From: an uncultured Sulfurimonas sp.
GTDB taxonomy: Bacteria > Campylobacterota > Campylobacteria > Campylobacterales > Sulfurimonadaceae
NCBI GenBank assembly: GCA_937900945.1
Contig: CALCGG010000137.1
Span: 1-50,610 of the forward strand
Reading direction: 5' to 3'
DNA: 50,610 bases
Positions within the stretch are counted from its first letter, which is position 1. Each line of letters begins with the position of its first letter. The position numbers and the translations under genes were made by a program. The notes below the pieces were generated by a model. It was given only the letters and a program-made list of their open reading frames with translations. It ran no database searches and was not told the origin of the DNA. Shown here piece by piece: positions 27,143-38,290 of the stretch.

Positions 27143-27170
27143 AATCAATATTTTAAAAAAAGAGTAGAAA

Positions 27171-27971
27171 ATGACTGAAGAGATACTAAAAAAAATAAAA
27201 CAACTTCCACCGTTACCAGAATCGGCGATGCAGATAGAAGCTGTTTACCAAAATCCGGATAGCAGTTTTAATGATATGGTTAAGATTTTAGAGAAAGACC
27301 CTCTTTTAACAGCCGATATTTTAAAAGCTGCAAATTCTCCGCTATATGGTTTCAGCCGTGAAATAAATGCAATTTCTCAGGCTGTCGGACTTTTTGGTAT
27401 GGGTACGGTTCGTGGTTTTGCACTTGCCAGTATTGTTAAAAAAAGTTTTTCTCTTGATTTATCTCCTTATGGCATAAGTAATGAGATGTTCTCAGAGCTG
27501 TCTAAAAAGCAGCATGGACTCATGATTGCATGGTGCTTAAAAAAAGAGAATCGACTTTTAGGTGTCTTATCGCCTGCTGCATTTTTGGTAGAGATAGGAA
27601 AAGTTCTTATTGCTCAGCAAATTATTGTAGATAAAAAACAAGTGGAATTTCGCGATGCGCTCAAAGAACTTCAAGATGTAGAAGCTGCTGAGATAAAATT
27701 AGTAGGCGTAGATGCTCCGGAAGTGAGTGCTACAATCTTTGCTCAGTGGAGATTTGAAGATAGACTTGTTAACGTTATCAAATACTGTCAAAACCCTGAA
27801 AAAGCTGAAGAGGAAGACAGAAGAGCTGCAAGCATTTTACATGTAATTAGAACTACCGTACCAATAAATGGTCTAATAACTGATGCTAGTGTTGCAGCTG
27901 CAAAAGCGCTAATTGAAAAATATGGTCTCGATATGGAAAGCTTCGATAAAGCTCTAGAAAACGCCAGATAA
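27171..27971 (+). CDS. HDOD-domain protein
   Basis: A 266-residue protein with one HDOD domain (about residues 6-200): LPPLPESAMQIEAVYQNPDS, then LLTADILKAANSPLYGFSRE. HDOD proteins are HD-related but lack phosphohydrolase residues and act in signalling, often with c-di-GMP or chemotaxis pathways; no output domain is fused here. It is 7 bases upstream of rnr and probably co-transcribed. Confidence 0.88.
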   Translation: MTEEILKKIKQLPPLPESAMQIEAVYQNPDSSFNDMVKILEKDPLLTADILKAANSPLYGFSREINAISQAVGLFGMGTVRGFALASIVKKSFSLDLSPYGISNEMFSELSKKQHGLMIAWCLKKENRLLGVLSPAAFLVEIGKVLIAQQIIVDKKQVEFRDALKELQDVEAAEIKLVGVDAPEVSATIFAQWRFEDRLVNVIKYCQNPEKAEEEDRRAASILHVIRTTVPINGLITDASVAAAKALIEKYGLDMESFDKALENAR

Positions 27972-27978
27972 AACTCAT

Positions 27979-29919
27979 TTGAAATCACTCCTTATAAAAC
28001 TCACTCTTGGTTTGAGTGAGTTAGACATCAGCCCCGAAGAAAGACTTCTTGTCAACAACTTCTTAGCAAAAAAATATCTGACATTTAATGACAACATATA
28101 CAAATTTAACTCCAAATACCGTGCCGGAACCTTAGGGCTTGTTCAAAATGGAACTGCCTATTTGAATGTTATCGGTGAAAACGTTCGCGATTTGTTTATC
28201 GGCGAAGGTGATTTGGGAACTGCCAAAGAGGGTGACCTTATTATCGCTCAAAGACTTTTAGGTGTAAGAGGCACTCCAAGTGCAAAGATTGCAGAGATTG
28301 TCGGTCGGGCACAAAGCTACAGTGTCGCATATATCATCCAAAAAGAAAATCACAGATCTCTGGTAGACATCAAAACAGATTATCCGATCGGTGCTGAACT
28401 GAGTACGGATGAGCTGAACTCTTATGAAGTCGGTGATGTATTTAAGGTCAACAACCAAGAAAATACAGTCATGGAAAAACTTGGAAATATCAACGATCCG
28501 CTCGTTGATGAAAAAATAGTTCTTGCCCAGTTCAACAAACATGATGAATTTACTCCGGAAGTTTTAGAACTTGCAAGCTCTTTTAAGCAAGTTGATGCTT
28601 CAAAATATCCAAACAGAAAAGATTTAAGAGATTTGCCGTTTTGTACAATCGACCCTGTCACGGCAAAAGATTTTGATGATGCAATTTGCTGGGATGATAA
28701 GAATACAACACTTTATGTGGCAATAGCAGATGTAAGTGAATATGTCACCCCTTTTGGCCCCATAGACAACGAAGCAATTTATAGAAGTTTTTCTATCTAC
28801 CTTCCTCACCGCTCGATTCCGATGTTACCCCGTCAATTAAGCGAAACTTTGTGTTCATTGCAAGCACATGTAGACAGATTGGCTTATGTTTTTGAGATGA
28901 AACTTGATCTTGAAACCTTAGAAGTGAGCAAGTCTAAAGTTTATGAAGCAATCATCCATTCAGACAGAAGATTTAACTATGAAGAGATTGATGAATTTTT
29001 AGATGGCAAACTAAAAGCCAAGAATGATAAAGAAGGTGAAATATTTGACTATTTAACTAAACTCAAAGTAGTAACAGATGCCCTCAAAATCAAACGACTT
29101 AAAGTAGGTTATGATTTTCGCTCAAATGAGCTGGAAATGTTTATAGATGAAAACTCAAATCTTACACATACAACCTATGCAGAAGAAACTCCATCACATG
29201 CACTCATAGAAGACTGTATGCTATTGGCTAATAAAGAAGCTGCGAAACAGTTTGAGCGAGGTATTTTTAGGATTCATGAGCCTCCAAGCCAAGCAAAAAT
29301 ACAAATACTTTATCAAGAGCTGGCTGGAATAGGTATGCAGATAGATATTAAAGAAACAATCAAAGAAACCATTACAGACATACAAAGACAGGCGCGTGAG
29401 ATGGGTCTTGAATCAGAGGTTGATACGCTCATTATCCGTTCTCAGATGCAAGCAAGGTATTCCCCTTTGAACTCTGGACACTTCGGACTCGGATTTGATG
29501 CATACACACATTTTACGTCTCCAATCAGAAGATATTCCGACTTAATAGTTCACCGTCTTCTCAAGGCAATTGGGAGAAATGACACAATAGAAGGTTCTTA
29601 TGTTCTTAGAAATATAGAAGTGCTTAGCATGACTATAAGTGAGAAAGAAAGAGAAGCAGATACTGTAGAAAATGAATTTATGGCAAGAAAATTTGCAAGA
29701 TGGGCAAACGAGCATATAGGTGAGAGTTTTAAAGCCCGCATAAATGCAACAGACCCTGAAGTAAAAGCTGAACTTCATGATGAGATAATGGGAGCAAGAC
29801 TGGGCATCACCTCGCATGAGAATGTAGTTCTTTTTGAGGATGTGATAGCTAAGATAGAAACAGTTGACATTGCCAAAGCTAGAATCTTTGCCAGTGCTGC
29901 TAAAAGAGATGAAGAGTAA
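27979..29919 (+). CDS. rnr: Ribonuclease R (RNB family exoribonuclease)
   Basis: A 646-residue RNase II/R family protein. The catalytic RNB domain starts near PFCTIDPVTAKDFDDAICW, with the Asp cluster that binds Mg2+; SPIRRYSDLIVHRLL is the second signature. N-terminal cold-shock-like OB domains precede it. It is shorter than E. coli RNase R, as usual in this phylum. The start is TTG, 7 bases after the HDOD stop; no better ATG is in frame nearby. It overlaps holA by one base (TAATG). Confidence 0.93.
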   Translation: MKSLLIKLTLGLSELDISPEERLLVNNFLAKKYLTFNDNIYKFNSKYRAGTLGLVQNGTAYLNVIGENVRDLFIGEGDLGTAKEGDLIIAQRLLGVRGTPSAKIAEIVGRAQSYSVAYIIQKENHRSLVDIKTDYPIGAELSTDELNSYEVGDVFKVNNQENTVMEKLGNINDPLVDEKIVLAQFNKHDEFTPEVLELASSFKQVDASKYPNRKDLRDLPFCTIDPVTAKDFDDAICWDDKNTTLYVAIADVSEYVTPFGPIDNEAIYRSFSIYLPHRSIPMLPRQLSETLCSLQAHVDRLAYVFEMKLDLETLEVSKSKVYEAIIHSDRRFNYEEIDEFLDGKLKAKNDKEGEIFDYLTKLKVVTDALKIKRLKVGYDFRSNELEMFIDENSNLTHTTYAEETPSHALIEDCMLLANKEAAKQFERGIFRIHEPPSQAKIQILYQELAGIGMQIDIKETIKETITDIQRQAREMGLESEVDTLIIRSQMQARYSPLNSGHFGLGFDAYTHFTSPIRRYSDLIVHRLLKAIGRNDTIEGSYVLRNIEVLSMTISEKEREADTVENEFMARKFARWANEHIGESFKARINATDPEVKAELHDEIMGARLGITSHENVVLFEDVIAKIETVDIAKARIFASAAKRDEE

Positions 29920-30881
29920 TGTACAAGAGTGAGTTAGACAAACATATAGAAAAAAAAACTGTTTCAAATAATTTTGTCTTTTTTGGAGAGAGTACTTTTT
30001 TAATAGACATGTATACAAAAATGATGACAAATATTGAGGATTCATCCACTCTTTCATTCTACCATGATGAGTATAACTTCAACTCCGCAAAAGCTCATCT
30101 CTCACAAGCTTCACTCTTTGGAGACAGAAATGTTCTCGTCATAAAGAGTGAAAAAAAAATAGATAAAAAACAACTGGATATATTTATAGACTTTTGTGAG
30201 AAAAACCCTGATAATATTTTTGTATATGCTTATTATGGCAGTGACCAAAAAGCATATGCAAAAGCATTTGAAAAAAAAAGTACAATGAGTGTAAGATTTT
30301 TCCATCCCAAAGATTTTGAAGCCCAAAATATCATAGCTCAAATCGCACAAGAAAAAAAGGTAAACATAGATAAATATTCCATCTCTCATCTTTTGCAGAT
30401 ACACAACGGGGATATTGCCTTAGCAAGTAATGAACTAGACAAACTAAGGGTCTACGACAAAGCAATCACAACAAAAGATATAGACAATTTGGTTTTTGGA
30501 TTGGCGGAAGTTAACATAGACGACTTAATAAAAAAGATTTTAAACAAAAAAGATTTCAAACAAGACTTAAATAAACTACTAGAACATGGCGAAGATGAAA
30601 TAAGAGTTGTAACAGCTATAACAGCCTATCTGACGCAACTCTACATGTTTAACATTTACATAAGAGTTAACGGTGTTCCAAATGCCCTAGAAATACTAGG
30701 CTACCCTGCCCCAAAATTTGTAGTAGATGAAAAAGCCGCACTGTCACTAAAATTTAAACCAAACACCTACTATAAACTGCATGAGCTTTTACTCAGCAGT
30801 GAACTTAAGATGAAAAGTTCACATGTAGATAAAGAAGCAATTCTACTCTCCACACTAATAAGAGTTCAAACACTTTTATAA
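29919..30881 (+). CDS. holA: DNA polymerase III subunit delta
   Basis: A 320-residue protein of campylobacterotal HolA size. The first half is AAA+-like (YHDEYNFNSAKAHLSQASLFG, VLVIKSEKK) and the second half is helical with LHELLLSSELKMKSSHVD near the end. It opens the beta sliding clamp as part of the clamp loader. It overlaps the rnr stop by one base and ends 13 bases before intergenic repeat copy B. Confidence 0.87.
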   Translation: MYKSELDKHIEKKTVSNNFVFFGESTFLIDMYTKMMTNIEDSSTLSFYHDEYNFNSAKAHLSQASLFGDRNVLVIKSEKKIDKKQLDIFIDFCEKNPDNIFVYAYYGSDQKAYAKAFEKKSTMSVRFFHPKDFEAQNIIAQIAQEKKVNIDKYSISHLLQIHNGDIALASNELDKLRVYDKAITTKDIDNLVFGLAEVNIDDLIKKILNKKDFKQDLNKLLEHGEDEIRVVTAITAYLTQLYMFNIYIRVNGVPNALEILGYPAPKFVVDEKAALSLKFKPNTYYKLHELLLSSELKMKSSHVDKEAILLSTLIRVQTLL

Positions 30882-30894
30882 TATTAATTTATCG

Positions 30895-32081
<1,187 letters not shown>

Positions 32082-32180
32082 TTAAAAAAATTTGTGCAAT
32101 TATACTTAACTTATGGTAAAACTTTTATTAGTCCAAACTTATACATAAATTAAAAATATTTCGTTTAATATCAGAATATG

Positions 32181-32186
32181 TATAAT
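32181..32186 (+). promoter_or_regulatory. Candidate -10 box before the 216-residue gene
   Basis: TATAAT lies 24 bases before the ATG at 32210, in the AT-rich gap divergent from ilvC. A GGAG ribosome-binding site precedes the ATG. Confidence 0.45.
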
Positions 32187-32209
32187 GTTGAAAAAATTGG
32201 AGCTCTTCT

Positions 32210-32860
32210 ATGAAAAAATTCAATCTCTTTAAAGAAATAGTAATTGTAAACCTGCACTCTCTTCATCAAGCCATCAACTCTTCGAAAGTTTTTGGTATAG
32301 ATATAAAAGGAGAGATCAAGCATGAACCTTTTACTCAAAATGACATTTTGATTTATAAAGGCAAGCATGTTCCTGCACCTACAAATGCGCTTATGCCAAG
32401 TAAAAAACCCTCTCTAGAAGCCATACTTGGAAAAAACTATAAGGTTGTAGAAGATGAAGATAGAGTGTTAATCAAAGCATTTTCAAATTGGCAGGAAATT
32501 ATTGGCTTCAATACACCGCAGGCTTCTTATGATGATACAACAGCTGATGGCGTTGCAGAATTTGCAGATAAAGCACTAGAAAACATAGGGTGGCATGGAA
32601 CTGAGTTTAACATTAACTACAGAACTTTAGTGGAACTTTTAGAAGAAAAATGTGATGGCACTTTAATCTGTATAGAACAAGAAGATCCATATCAGTTTAG
32701 CGGACTTGGATTTTTAAGCGATAATGAACAGGCAAAAAATACACTCTTTGAATATTGCCAAAATGAAATAAAAAAGTTAATGAGTGAAGATGATGACTAT
32801 AAAAAAGAAAATCTAAATGATGACGAATTAGAAGCAGCAGAATTTTTTAAAGTTATTTAG
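32210..32860 (+). CDS. Uncharacterised 216-residue acidic protein
   Basis: A soluble protein of no recognised family. The N-terminal half is mixed alpha/beta and the C-terminus is acidic and helical (MSEDDDYKKENLNDDELEAA). It has no signal peptide or membrane segment. A good GGAG site and a -10 box support expression. The stop codon lies inside a 12-bp palindrome. It converges on the 154-residue gene of the molybdoenzyme cluster. Confidence 0.7.
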   Translation: MKKFNLFKEIVIVNLHSLHQAINSSKVFGIDIKGEIKHEPFTQNDILIYKGKHVPAPTNALMPSKKPSLEAILGKNYKVVEDEDRVLIKAFSNWQEIIGFNTPQASYDDTTADGVAEFADKALENIGWHGTEFNINYRTLVELLEEKCDGTLICIEQEDPYQFSGLGFLSDNEQAKNTLFEYCQNEIKKLMSEDDDYKKENLNDDELEAAEFFKVI

Positions 32861-32881
32861 TTCACAATGTGTGAACTAAAT
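32855..32881. terminator. Perfect 12-bp palindrome at convergent gene ends
   Basis: ATTTAGTTCACA (32855-32866) and its exact complement TGTGAACTAAAT (32870-32881) with a 3-base loop lie between the ends of two convergent genes, and include the stop codon of the 216-residue gene. There is no long U-run, so termination is likely but not typical. Confidence 0.55.
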
Positions 32882-32885
32882 GGGT

Positions 32886-33350
32886 TTAAGTAAAGAACTC
32901 TACAAAAACTTTATCTAAATATTTTTTAGTATTATCAGCTTTTTTAATTTTTTTATCAAATATCTCTTTACTTGATGGATATTTTTCTGAATATTCTCGG
33001 TATAAATCACATTTCATGTCTATATTTTTTTTAAACTGATCCATTACAAGTTGCATGTCATCAGGAGTTGCCACCCACTGCATATAAGTTTTAAACATTC
33101 TCTCACGAATATCAAGAGCAAAATGCTCATCCATTTCAGCAGCCATAGCTTTTAAATCCCATCTGGAAAAATATATGCCAGCTTTTTGCGGAGGCATAAC
33201 CTCTTTATACATGGCAATAAGATAATCCGGATAATCTTCACGATTATCTTCATCAGTTGAGCAGCTGCCATCAGTACATTCTAAATCAAAATTTCTTTTT
33301 TGTAACTCTTCAAATTCACTTCTGAGTTCATTAAAATCTTTGATATCCAT
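32886..33350 (-). CDS. Uncharacterised protein of the molybdoenzyme cluster
   Basis: A 154-residue soluble helical protein with the acidic, cysteine-containing segment ECTDGSCSTDEDN near residues 24-36. No family is recognised. Its ATG overlaps the stop of the TorD-like chaperone gene, so the two are translated together. It may be a second accessory factor for the molybdopterin oxidoreductase (inference from position). A metal-binding role for the cysteines is only a guess. Confidence 0.65.
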   Translation of the reverse strand: MDIKDFNELRSEFEELQKRNFDLECTDGSCSTDEDNREDYPDYLIAMYKEVMPPQKAGIYFSRWDLKAMAAEMDEHFALDIRERMFKTYMQWVATPDDMQLVMDQFKKNIDMKCDLYREYSEKYPSSKEIFDKKIKKADNTKKYLDKVFVEFFT

Positions 33351-34015
33351 TATTCTTCTCCCTTGAGAGCTTCATACTTATAATCTCTATTTTTCAGCTC
33401 TGTTAAATATTCAAAATCACTTAACATAAATTCAAGTGCTAAATCAGCAGCATCAAAATACAGAGCAGTTCCAGCTTCTGATTTCACATTGAGTAGATAC
33501 ATTGGTGCCCATTCCAAAAGATGTTCTTTTAAAAAATGGTATTGGATTTCGGCTATTTCTCCTGCAATTTTTTCTTCGCCATCTTCAAGTGCCTTTAACT
33601 CAGAGCTGCAAAGTTCATGCATAAATTCCAGCTCTACTCCAATATGGTCAGCACTCATAACACGAGCCTTATCGAGTTCAACTGTAAAATCAAAATCATT
33701 ATATAAAGCTTGAACTGGATTGTCCCCGCCTGTTTCCATCTGCTGGTCTTCTCTTGTATAAAATGATTCATATGGAATTAAATGGAGTAAAAAAAGATTA
33801 GTAAAGTCAACATTTAACTCTTTTTCAATTAAATCTTTATTACTCATAGTTTTTCGTTTTTCCCACTTTTCAAATGATGGGAAAAAAGATAATACATTTT
33901 CATCTTCTAAGATTAACTTTAATAATGTTTCATCAACTTCATTCATCAATATTCTAGAAACTAAAGCATAAATATTTATACGAGCCAGTTGCTCTGTTTT
34001 TAAATCATCTTGCAT
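33350..34015 (-). CDS. TorD-family molybdoenzyme chaperone
   Basis: About 221 residues in the TorD/DmsD family, shown by PYESFYTREDQQMETGG and FLKEHLLEWAP with an ADHIGVELEFMHEL helix between. These cytoplasmic chaperones bind the twin-arginine signal of their molybdoenzyme and hold it until cofactor loading. The ATG at 34015 is preferred; a TTG two codons upstream (34021) has closer spacing to AAAGG and is a possible alternative. It lies downstream of the catalytic subunit gene across a hairpin. Confidence 0.87.
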   Translation of the reverse strand: MQDDLKTEQLARINIYALVSRILMNEVDETLLKLILEDENVLSFFPSFEKWEKRKTMSNKDLIEKELNVDFTNLFLLHLIPYESFYTREDQQMETGGDNPVQALYNDFDFTVELDKARVMSADHIGVELEFMHELCSSELKALEDGEEKIAGEIAEIQYHFLKEHLLEWAPMYLLNVKSEAGTALYFDAADLALEFMLSDFEYLTELKNRDYKYEALKGEE

Positions 34016-34055
34016 TAACAATGTACCTTTTTAGAGTGAAAAATTTTGGAAGTAT

Positions 34056-34085
34056 ATTAAAGCCACACTTGATGTGGGCTTTAAT
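34056..34085 (-). terminator. Hairpin between catalytic subunit and chaperone genes
   Basis: ATTAAAGCC (34056-34064) pairs with GGCTTTAAT (34077-34085), with a further CAC/GTG pair in the loop. On the minus strand it lies after the catalytic subunit stop and before the chaperone gene. Weak U-richness suggests partial termination or an RNA processing/stability element that lowers chaperone output. Confidence 0.55.
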
Positions 34086-34095
34086 AAAAATGTTA

Positions 34096-37000
34096 TTACG
34101 CTTTAATTTCTACGGCGTAAGCTTTGTTAGAAAGTGGCACGGCAGGACGTTTAATATGTTGTGGACGACGTAACTTATCCCCTGCTTCAAGAGGGCGAGT
34201 AAGTTGATCTCTCCAAGCTTGATAAACTTTAAAGTTATTTTCGTAGTTAACTACGATATCACCTATTTTATCATCAGCTTTTGCCTTTTCTATAACAACT
34301 TTTTGATGCCAAGCATGATTACCGGCAATTGGATCAGAATGAGTAGGCGCTACGGCATTTTGCCATGCACCACTAAGTCCATCCCACCAAATATTGTCAA
34401 GATCTTTGTTGTACTCTTTAAACTGCCATACATTATGACGAGGCTTTATTCCCCCAGCAGGTTTAAGTGTACCAACCTTACCATCATTTGTCATGTCATA
34501 TTTTGGAGCACCAACACCCATGATACCTAGAGCATGTTCAAATCCTGGAATATTTACAGAATCTTTAAGCTTCCAGCGACCAGCATGATGTGAACAAGCC
34601 AGTACACCTGGGCGAGTAGCCTCAGTAGGAACTGCCATAGCTACAAAATAACCGCTATCTAAGCCGGAAACTGTATCTGTAATATTCACACGAATTGCAT
34701 CACCACGCTTGATACCTAGTTTCTCAGCATCTTTAGTATAAATCCAAACAGGATTATGATTTTGTGAAATCTCCATAAGATGTTTAGAGTTAACTGAACG
34801 TGTATGGATATTGTACGGTAATCTAAATACAGTATTTAGAGCAAATTCATTATCACCTTTCATCATTGAATGGTGAACTTGGGTTACTATATGCTCCATT
34901 TTTTTGTATTCACCCTCGTTTCTAGGATAAATTGGAATCGCATATTCTGGCCATTTCCATTCTGCAAACCACTCAGAAAAGAAGTCTAGCTTTTTACTTA
35001 ATGTATGAAAACCTGTATGAAGCTTACCATTAATTTCAATACCTATAGAGTGTTTACGCTCATCTTCTTCAATCCATAAAGTACCGAATTTATCTTGTTC
35101 AACTTCTGCTTTTGGATATTTTTTACCATGTGCAAAGTAAGTTTCACCATCGAACTCAAGTTCTTCCTCTTGAGGTTTATAAACATTAGTTTTCTCAGTC
35201 CATGCACCATGATCTCTCATATAGCTATAAACTGGGAACTCATCATCTTTATACATACGAGAAGCTGTTTCTTTGAGTCTTGGTAGCAGACTCATTGCTG
35301 CATCAAAATACTCAGGTACAGTTACGGCACGAGATGGGTCTTTTTTAGATGCCCAGAATTTACGAACACCTAAACTTCCATCAGGGTCAACATGATGAAC
35401 CATTAAGTTAGGGAAAAACTCTGATTCTTCCCAAATCTCACCCAGACCATATTTCATGTGAGCTTCAAGTGTTGCACGAGTAGGATCTTTTGCTTTCCAA
35501 CCCATTTTCTCAGCAGCAACTCTTAGAACTGCCTGACGGAATTCGATACGTTGTTCTGGCTTAGATGGAGTTGATTGTTGATCATTTCTCTCACCTGCAA
35601 GACCTACTGGAAGGATATAGTCACAATACCAGTTTGTTTCACTCCATGTTGGAGACAAATTAAAAGATAATTCAATTTTAGTTTCATCTTTAAGTGCTTC
35701 TATCCATCTGAAACCATCCGGATTAATCCAAACAGGGTTGTACATACGAGGATACCATACTGCAAGTTTAGTTGGAACGTTAAGACCTTTTTTAATCCAT
35801 TTTTGTTGCCACTCTGTATCCATAAGAAGGTGAGGCATTAAATGACTCATCTCATAAGATGAAAGTGGGTACTCTGGAGGCCATGCAATTTCATTCCAAA
35901 CGTCAACCTTAGGAGGTCTTTCTCCAGCTACAGTAGATTTGTCACCTTTACCTGCAACAGAAATTTCATGATTGTGGTGAAAACCAACACCCCCGATATC
36001 TCCACGCATTGCTCCAACAAGAGCTAATGGCAAGAAACCGGCACGAGCATTCATCCAACCGCCACGATGACCAATTGGTCCAGCACGCCAAAAATATGTA
36101 GCTATTTTAGAGCCACCCTCTACAAACATTTCCCAAAGCTGGTCAAGTTTATGCTCCATACCTTCAAGTTTACACTCTCTTGCAACCATCTCAGTAGTGT
36201 AAGGTGCATAAAGTTCTTTAAGTAGTTCTATAAACTCTTCGTAAGAATCATTTTTAGGCATTTTAGAAATATAACCATAGCCAATCATCTTTTGGAGGTA
36301 ATCTTTATTGTCCATAAGGCGATCCCAGTTAACCCACTCTTTAACAAAATCATGAGCAACTAAGTCTTCACCATTTTTACTTTTTTCATTTAATAAACGA
36401 TTTGCTAAATAAAGATAAAGCGCAGCTTCAGTTCCTGGCCAAGCCGGAATCCAAAGATCAGCCATACCGGCAGAATTTGACATACGAGGATCGATTACAA
36501 TCATCTTAGCACCACGTTTACGAGCATCTGCAATATTACCAGCTGCTTGTTGGAAGTAATGCCCTGCATCTGCAGCATGTGATGATTGTAAGAAAATCAA
36601 GTCGGCATTAGCCCAGTCTGGAGAATTTCTATCATCATTCGCCCATTGAATAGTACCTTGACGAGCACCTGCTGAACAGATATTAGTATGAGAATCAAAA
36701 CCGTCAACGCCCATTGAGTGTGGAACACGATGACCAAAACCATTTTCGTTTGGACGACCAACATGATAGATCATTAATTTTTTAGACATTTCATCACCAA
36801 CTTTAAGTGTGTCATGCATTTTTTTACCAATTGTAGACATAGCTTCGTCCCAAGAGGTACGAATCCATTTACCTTCGCCACGCTTAGAGCCTGGAGCACG
36901 TTTTAATGGAAATGGAATACGATCCGGATCATACATCTGAGAAGTTACAGCATAACCTTTTGCACAGTTACGACCACGAGAACCTGTGTGAAGAGGATTT

Positions 37001-37371
37001 CCCATATACTTACGAACTGTCATCGTATCTTTGTTAACCCATGCAGTTAAACCACAACCTGCTTCACAGTTTGAACAAACTGTAGGAACTAGCATAAAAT
37101 TGTTCACTTCAATACCATCTGGATTTTCAGCAGATTTTACCCCATGACGACCAATACCACCACGCTTCCAGTCAGTTCCATCAAGCTCAGCAAAATTATC
37201 CCAGTCTTTATGTTCAGGATAAAATGAAAGAGAGCTTGGCGTGTTAGTAAATTTTGACTCTGTAACAGATTCTGCTATAGCATCTGTGCTAAATACACCT
37301 CTAGCTATAGCTACACCAGCAACGCTAAATGCAGCGCCTTTTAAAAATGTTCTTCTACTTTGTAAATACAT
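34096..37371 (-). CDS. Molybdopterin oxidoreductase catalytic subunit (Ttr/Psr/Soe type)
   Basis: A 1091-residue DMSO-reductase-family enzyme. A twin-arginine signal (SRRTFLKGA, then a hydrophobic stretch) targets it to the periplasm. Cys99, Cys102, Cys106 and Cys136 (CSNCEAGC ... RNCAKG) ligate the [4Fe-4S] cluster, and Cys232 in TNICSAGARQG is the likely Mo ligand, so it is not a serine or aspartate type. Size and gene order B-C-A resemble tetrathionate reductase (TtrBCA), but sulfite dehydrogenase (SoeA), polysulfide or thiosulfate reductase are equally possible. The substrate cannot be set from the sequence. It follows the membrane subunit after 13 bases. Confidence 0.85.
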   Translation of the reverse strand: MYLQSRRTFLKGAAFSVAGVAIARGVFSTDAIAESVTESKFTNTPSSLSFYPEHKDWDNFAELDGTDWKRGGIGRHGVKSAENPDGIEVNNFMLVPTVCSNCEAGCGLTAWVNKDTMTVRKYMGNPLHTGSRGRNCAKGYAVTSQMYDPDRIPFPLKRAPGSKRGEGKWIRTSWDEAMSTIGKKMHDTLKVGDEMSKKLMIYHVGRPNENGFGHRVPHSMGVDGFDSHTNICSAGARQGTIQWANDDRNSPDWANADLIFLQSSHAADAGHYFQQAAGNIADARKRGAKMIVIDPRMSNSAGMADLWIPAWPGTEAALYLYLANRLLNEKSKNGEDLVAHDFVKEWVNWDRLMDNKDYLQKMIGYGYISKMPKNDSYEEFIELLKELYAPYTTEMVARECKLEGMEHKLDQLWEMFVEGGSKIATYFWRAGPIGHRGGWMNARAGFLPLALVGAMRGDIGGVGFHHNHEISVAGKGDKSTVAGERPPKVDVWNEIAWPPEYPLSSYEMSHLMPHLLMDTEWQQKWIKKGLNVPTKLAVWYPRMYNPVWINPDGFRWIEALKDETKIELSFNLSPTWSETNWYCDYILPVGLAGERNDQQSTPSKPEQRIEFRQAVLRVAAEKMGWKAKDPTRATLEAHMKYGLGEIWEESEFFPNLMVHHVDPDGSLGVRKFWASKKDPSRAVTVPEYFDAAMSLLPRLKETASRMYKDDEFPVYSYMRDHGAWTEKTNVYKPQEEELEFDGETYFAHGKKYPKAEVEQDKFGTLWIEEDERKHSIGIEINGKLHTGFHTLSKKLDFFSEWFAEWKWPEYAIPIYPRNEGEYKKMEHIVTQVHHSMMKGDNEFALNTVFRLPYNIHTRSVNSKHLMEISQNHNPVWIYTKDAEKLGIKRGDAIRVNITDTVSGLDSGYFVAMAVPTEATRPGVLACSHHAGRWKLKDSVNIPGFEHALGIMGVGAPKYDMTNDGKVGTLKPAGGIKPRHNVWQFKEYNKDLDNIWWDGLSGAWQNAVAPTHSDPIAGNHAWHQKVVIEKAKADDKIGDIVVNYENNFKVYQAWRDQLTRPLEAGDKLRRPQHIKRPAVPLSNKAYAVEIKA

Positions 37372-37384
37372 TTATATTTTCTCC

Positions 37385-38290
37385 TTAACTCATTGGTAAT
37401 AATTGTGGAATCATTAGCCAAACATGCTTAACTAACCACAGACCCACTAACGCTAAAATAGCAGCAAGTTTTAAAATTGATTCAGATTTACTAGCACGAC
37501 TAAGTGCTATAAATAGCATTGGTAGTAAATAAGCTGTCCATTGACCCAACCAGAACATTACAGTATATGGTCCGTCACCTTTAATATATTCTAAAACTGC
37601 TGCAACTTCTTCTGCTTTCATTGGACCAAAAACATACTCTGACATATAAAGAATAAATGACATAAATGCACTTAAAGCTAAAATATTTGATAAACTTTTT
37701 TTAGCTTCCCAATTAAGTTTGTTTCCACTGAGTAGAATCATAAACGCTGATCCTGAAAGAAGAGCTGCAAAAATCATTTGAGCCGCTTCTGTTGGCATTT
37801 GCCACAATTCACGAGCCGTTGCTTGAGACATAAGAGCAGCAGTATATAATGTAACCGGAATTGCAAGAGCAACTACCCATGTTAAAGCTTTATCAAATGC
37901 CGCATCATCTTTCTTAACAAAGCTAAGAAATGCAAGTAAAAACAATAAGCCTACGAAGGCTGTAGCCATCCATGCACCAACTGTAATAGCTGAAGTTAAA
38001 TGAGGGTAAAAGAATATATGCCACATTCTAAATGGTTGATGTAAATCAGCCAATGTAAATAGTAAAAATATATGAATAAATACAATCGATACTACAATTG
38101 TAGGAAATCTAAGTTTTCCTACTTGGTCCGGATATCTTTTAATAAGCATAAACAACATAAAAATTACACCAGTACCGATACTTTTTGCCCACATATTAAC
38201 TGTAACCAACCAAGGCCAAACTATGCCTGGGATACCTACATCTAACGTTACCACAGCATTTGTTGCTGCTAATATTTCATGCGCTGCCAT
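37385..38290 (-). CDS. NrfD/PsrC-type membrane subunit
   Basis: A 301-residue protein with about eight membrane helices and the NrfD-family pattern, including ADLHQPFRMWHIFFYPH near residue 85. It anchors the oxidoreductase and exchanges electrons with the quinone pool. No haem-ligand histidine pairs are obvious, fitting the NrfD class rather than cytochrome b. Its ATG is 1 base from the iron-sulfur gene's stop (overlap of one base), so the subunits are translated together. Confidence 0.88.
   Translation of the reverse strand: MAAHEILAATNAVVTLDVGIPGIVWPWLVTVNMWAKSIGTGVIFMLFMLIKRYPDQVGKLRFPTIVVSIVFIHIFLLFTLADLHQPFRMWHIFFYPHLTSAITVGAWMATAFVGLLFLLAFLSFVKKDDAAFDKALTWVVALAIPVTLYTAALMSQATARELWQMPTEAAQMIFAALLSGSAFMILLSGNKLNWEAKKSLSNILALSAFMSFILYMSEYVFGPMKAEEVAAVLEYIKGDGPYTVMFWLGQWTAYLLPMLFIALSRASKSESILKLAAILALVGLWLVKHVWLMIPQLLPMS

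Noticed and set aside
29542-30057. A 171-codon minus-strand frame across the rnr-holA junction
   Set aside because: It is antisense to two solid genes and its product is rich in Cys, Phe and Tyr without any family pattern.
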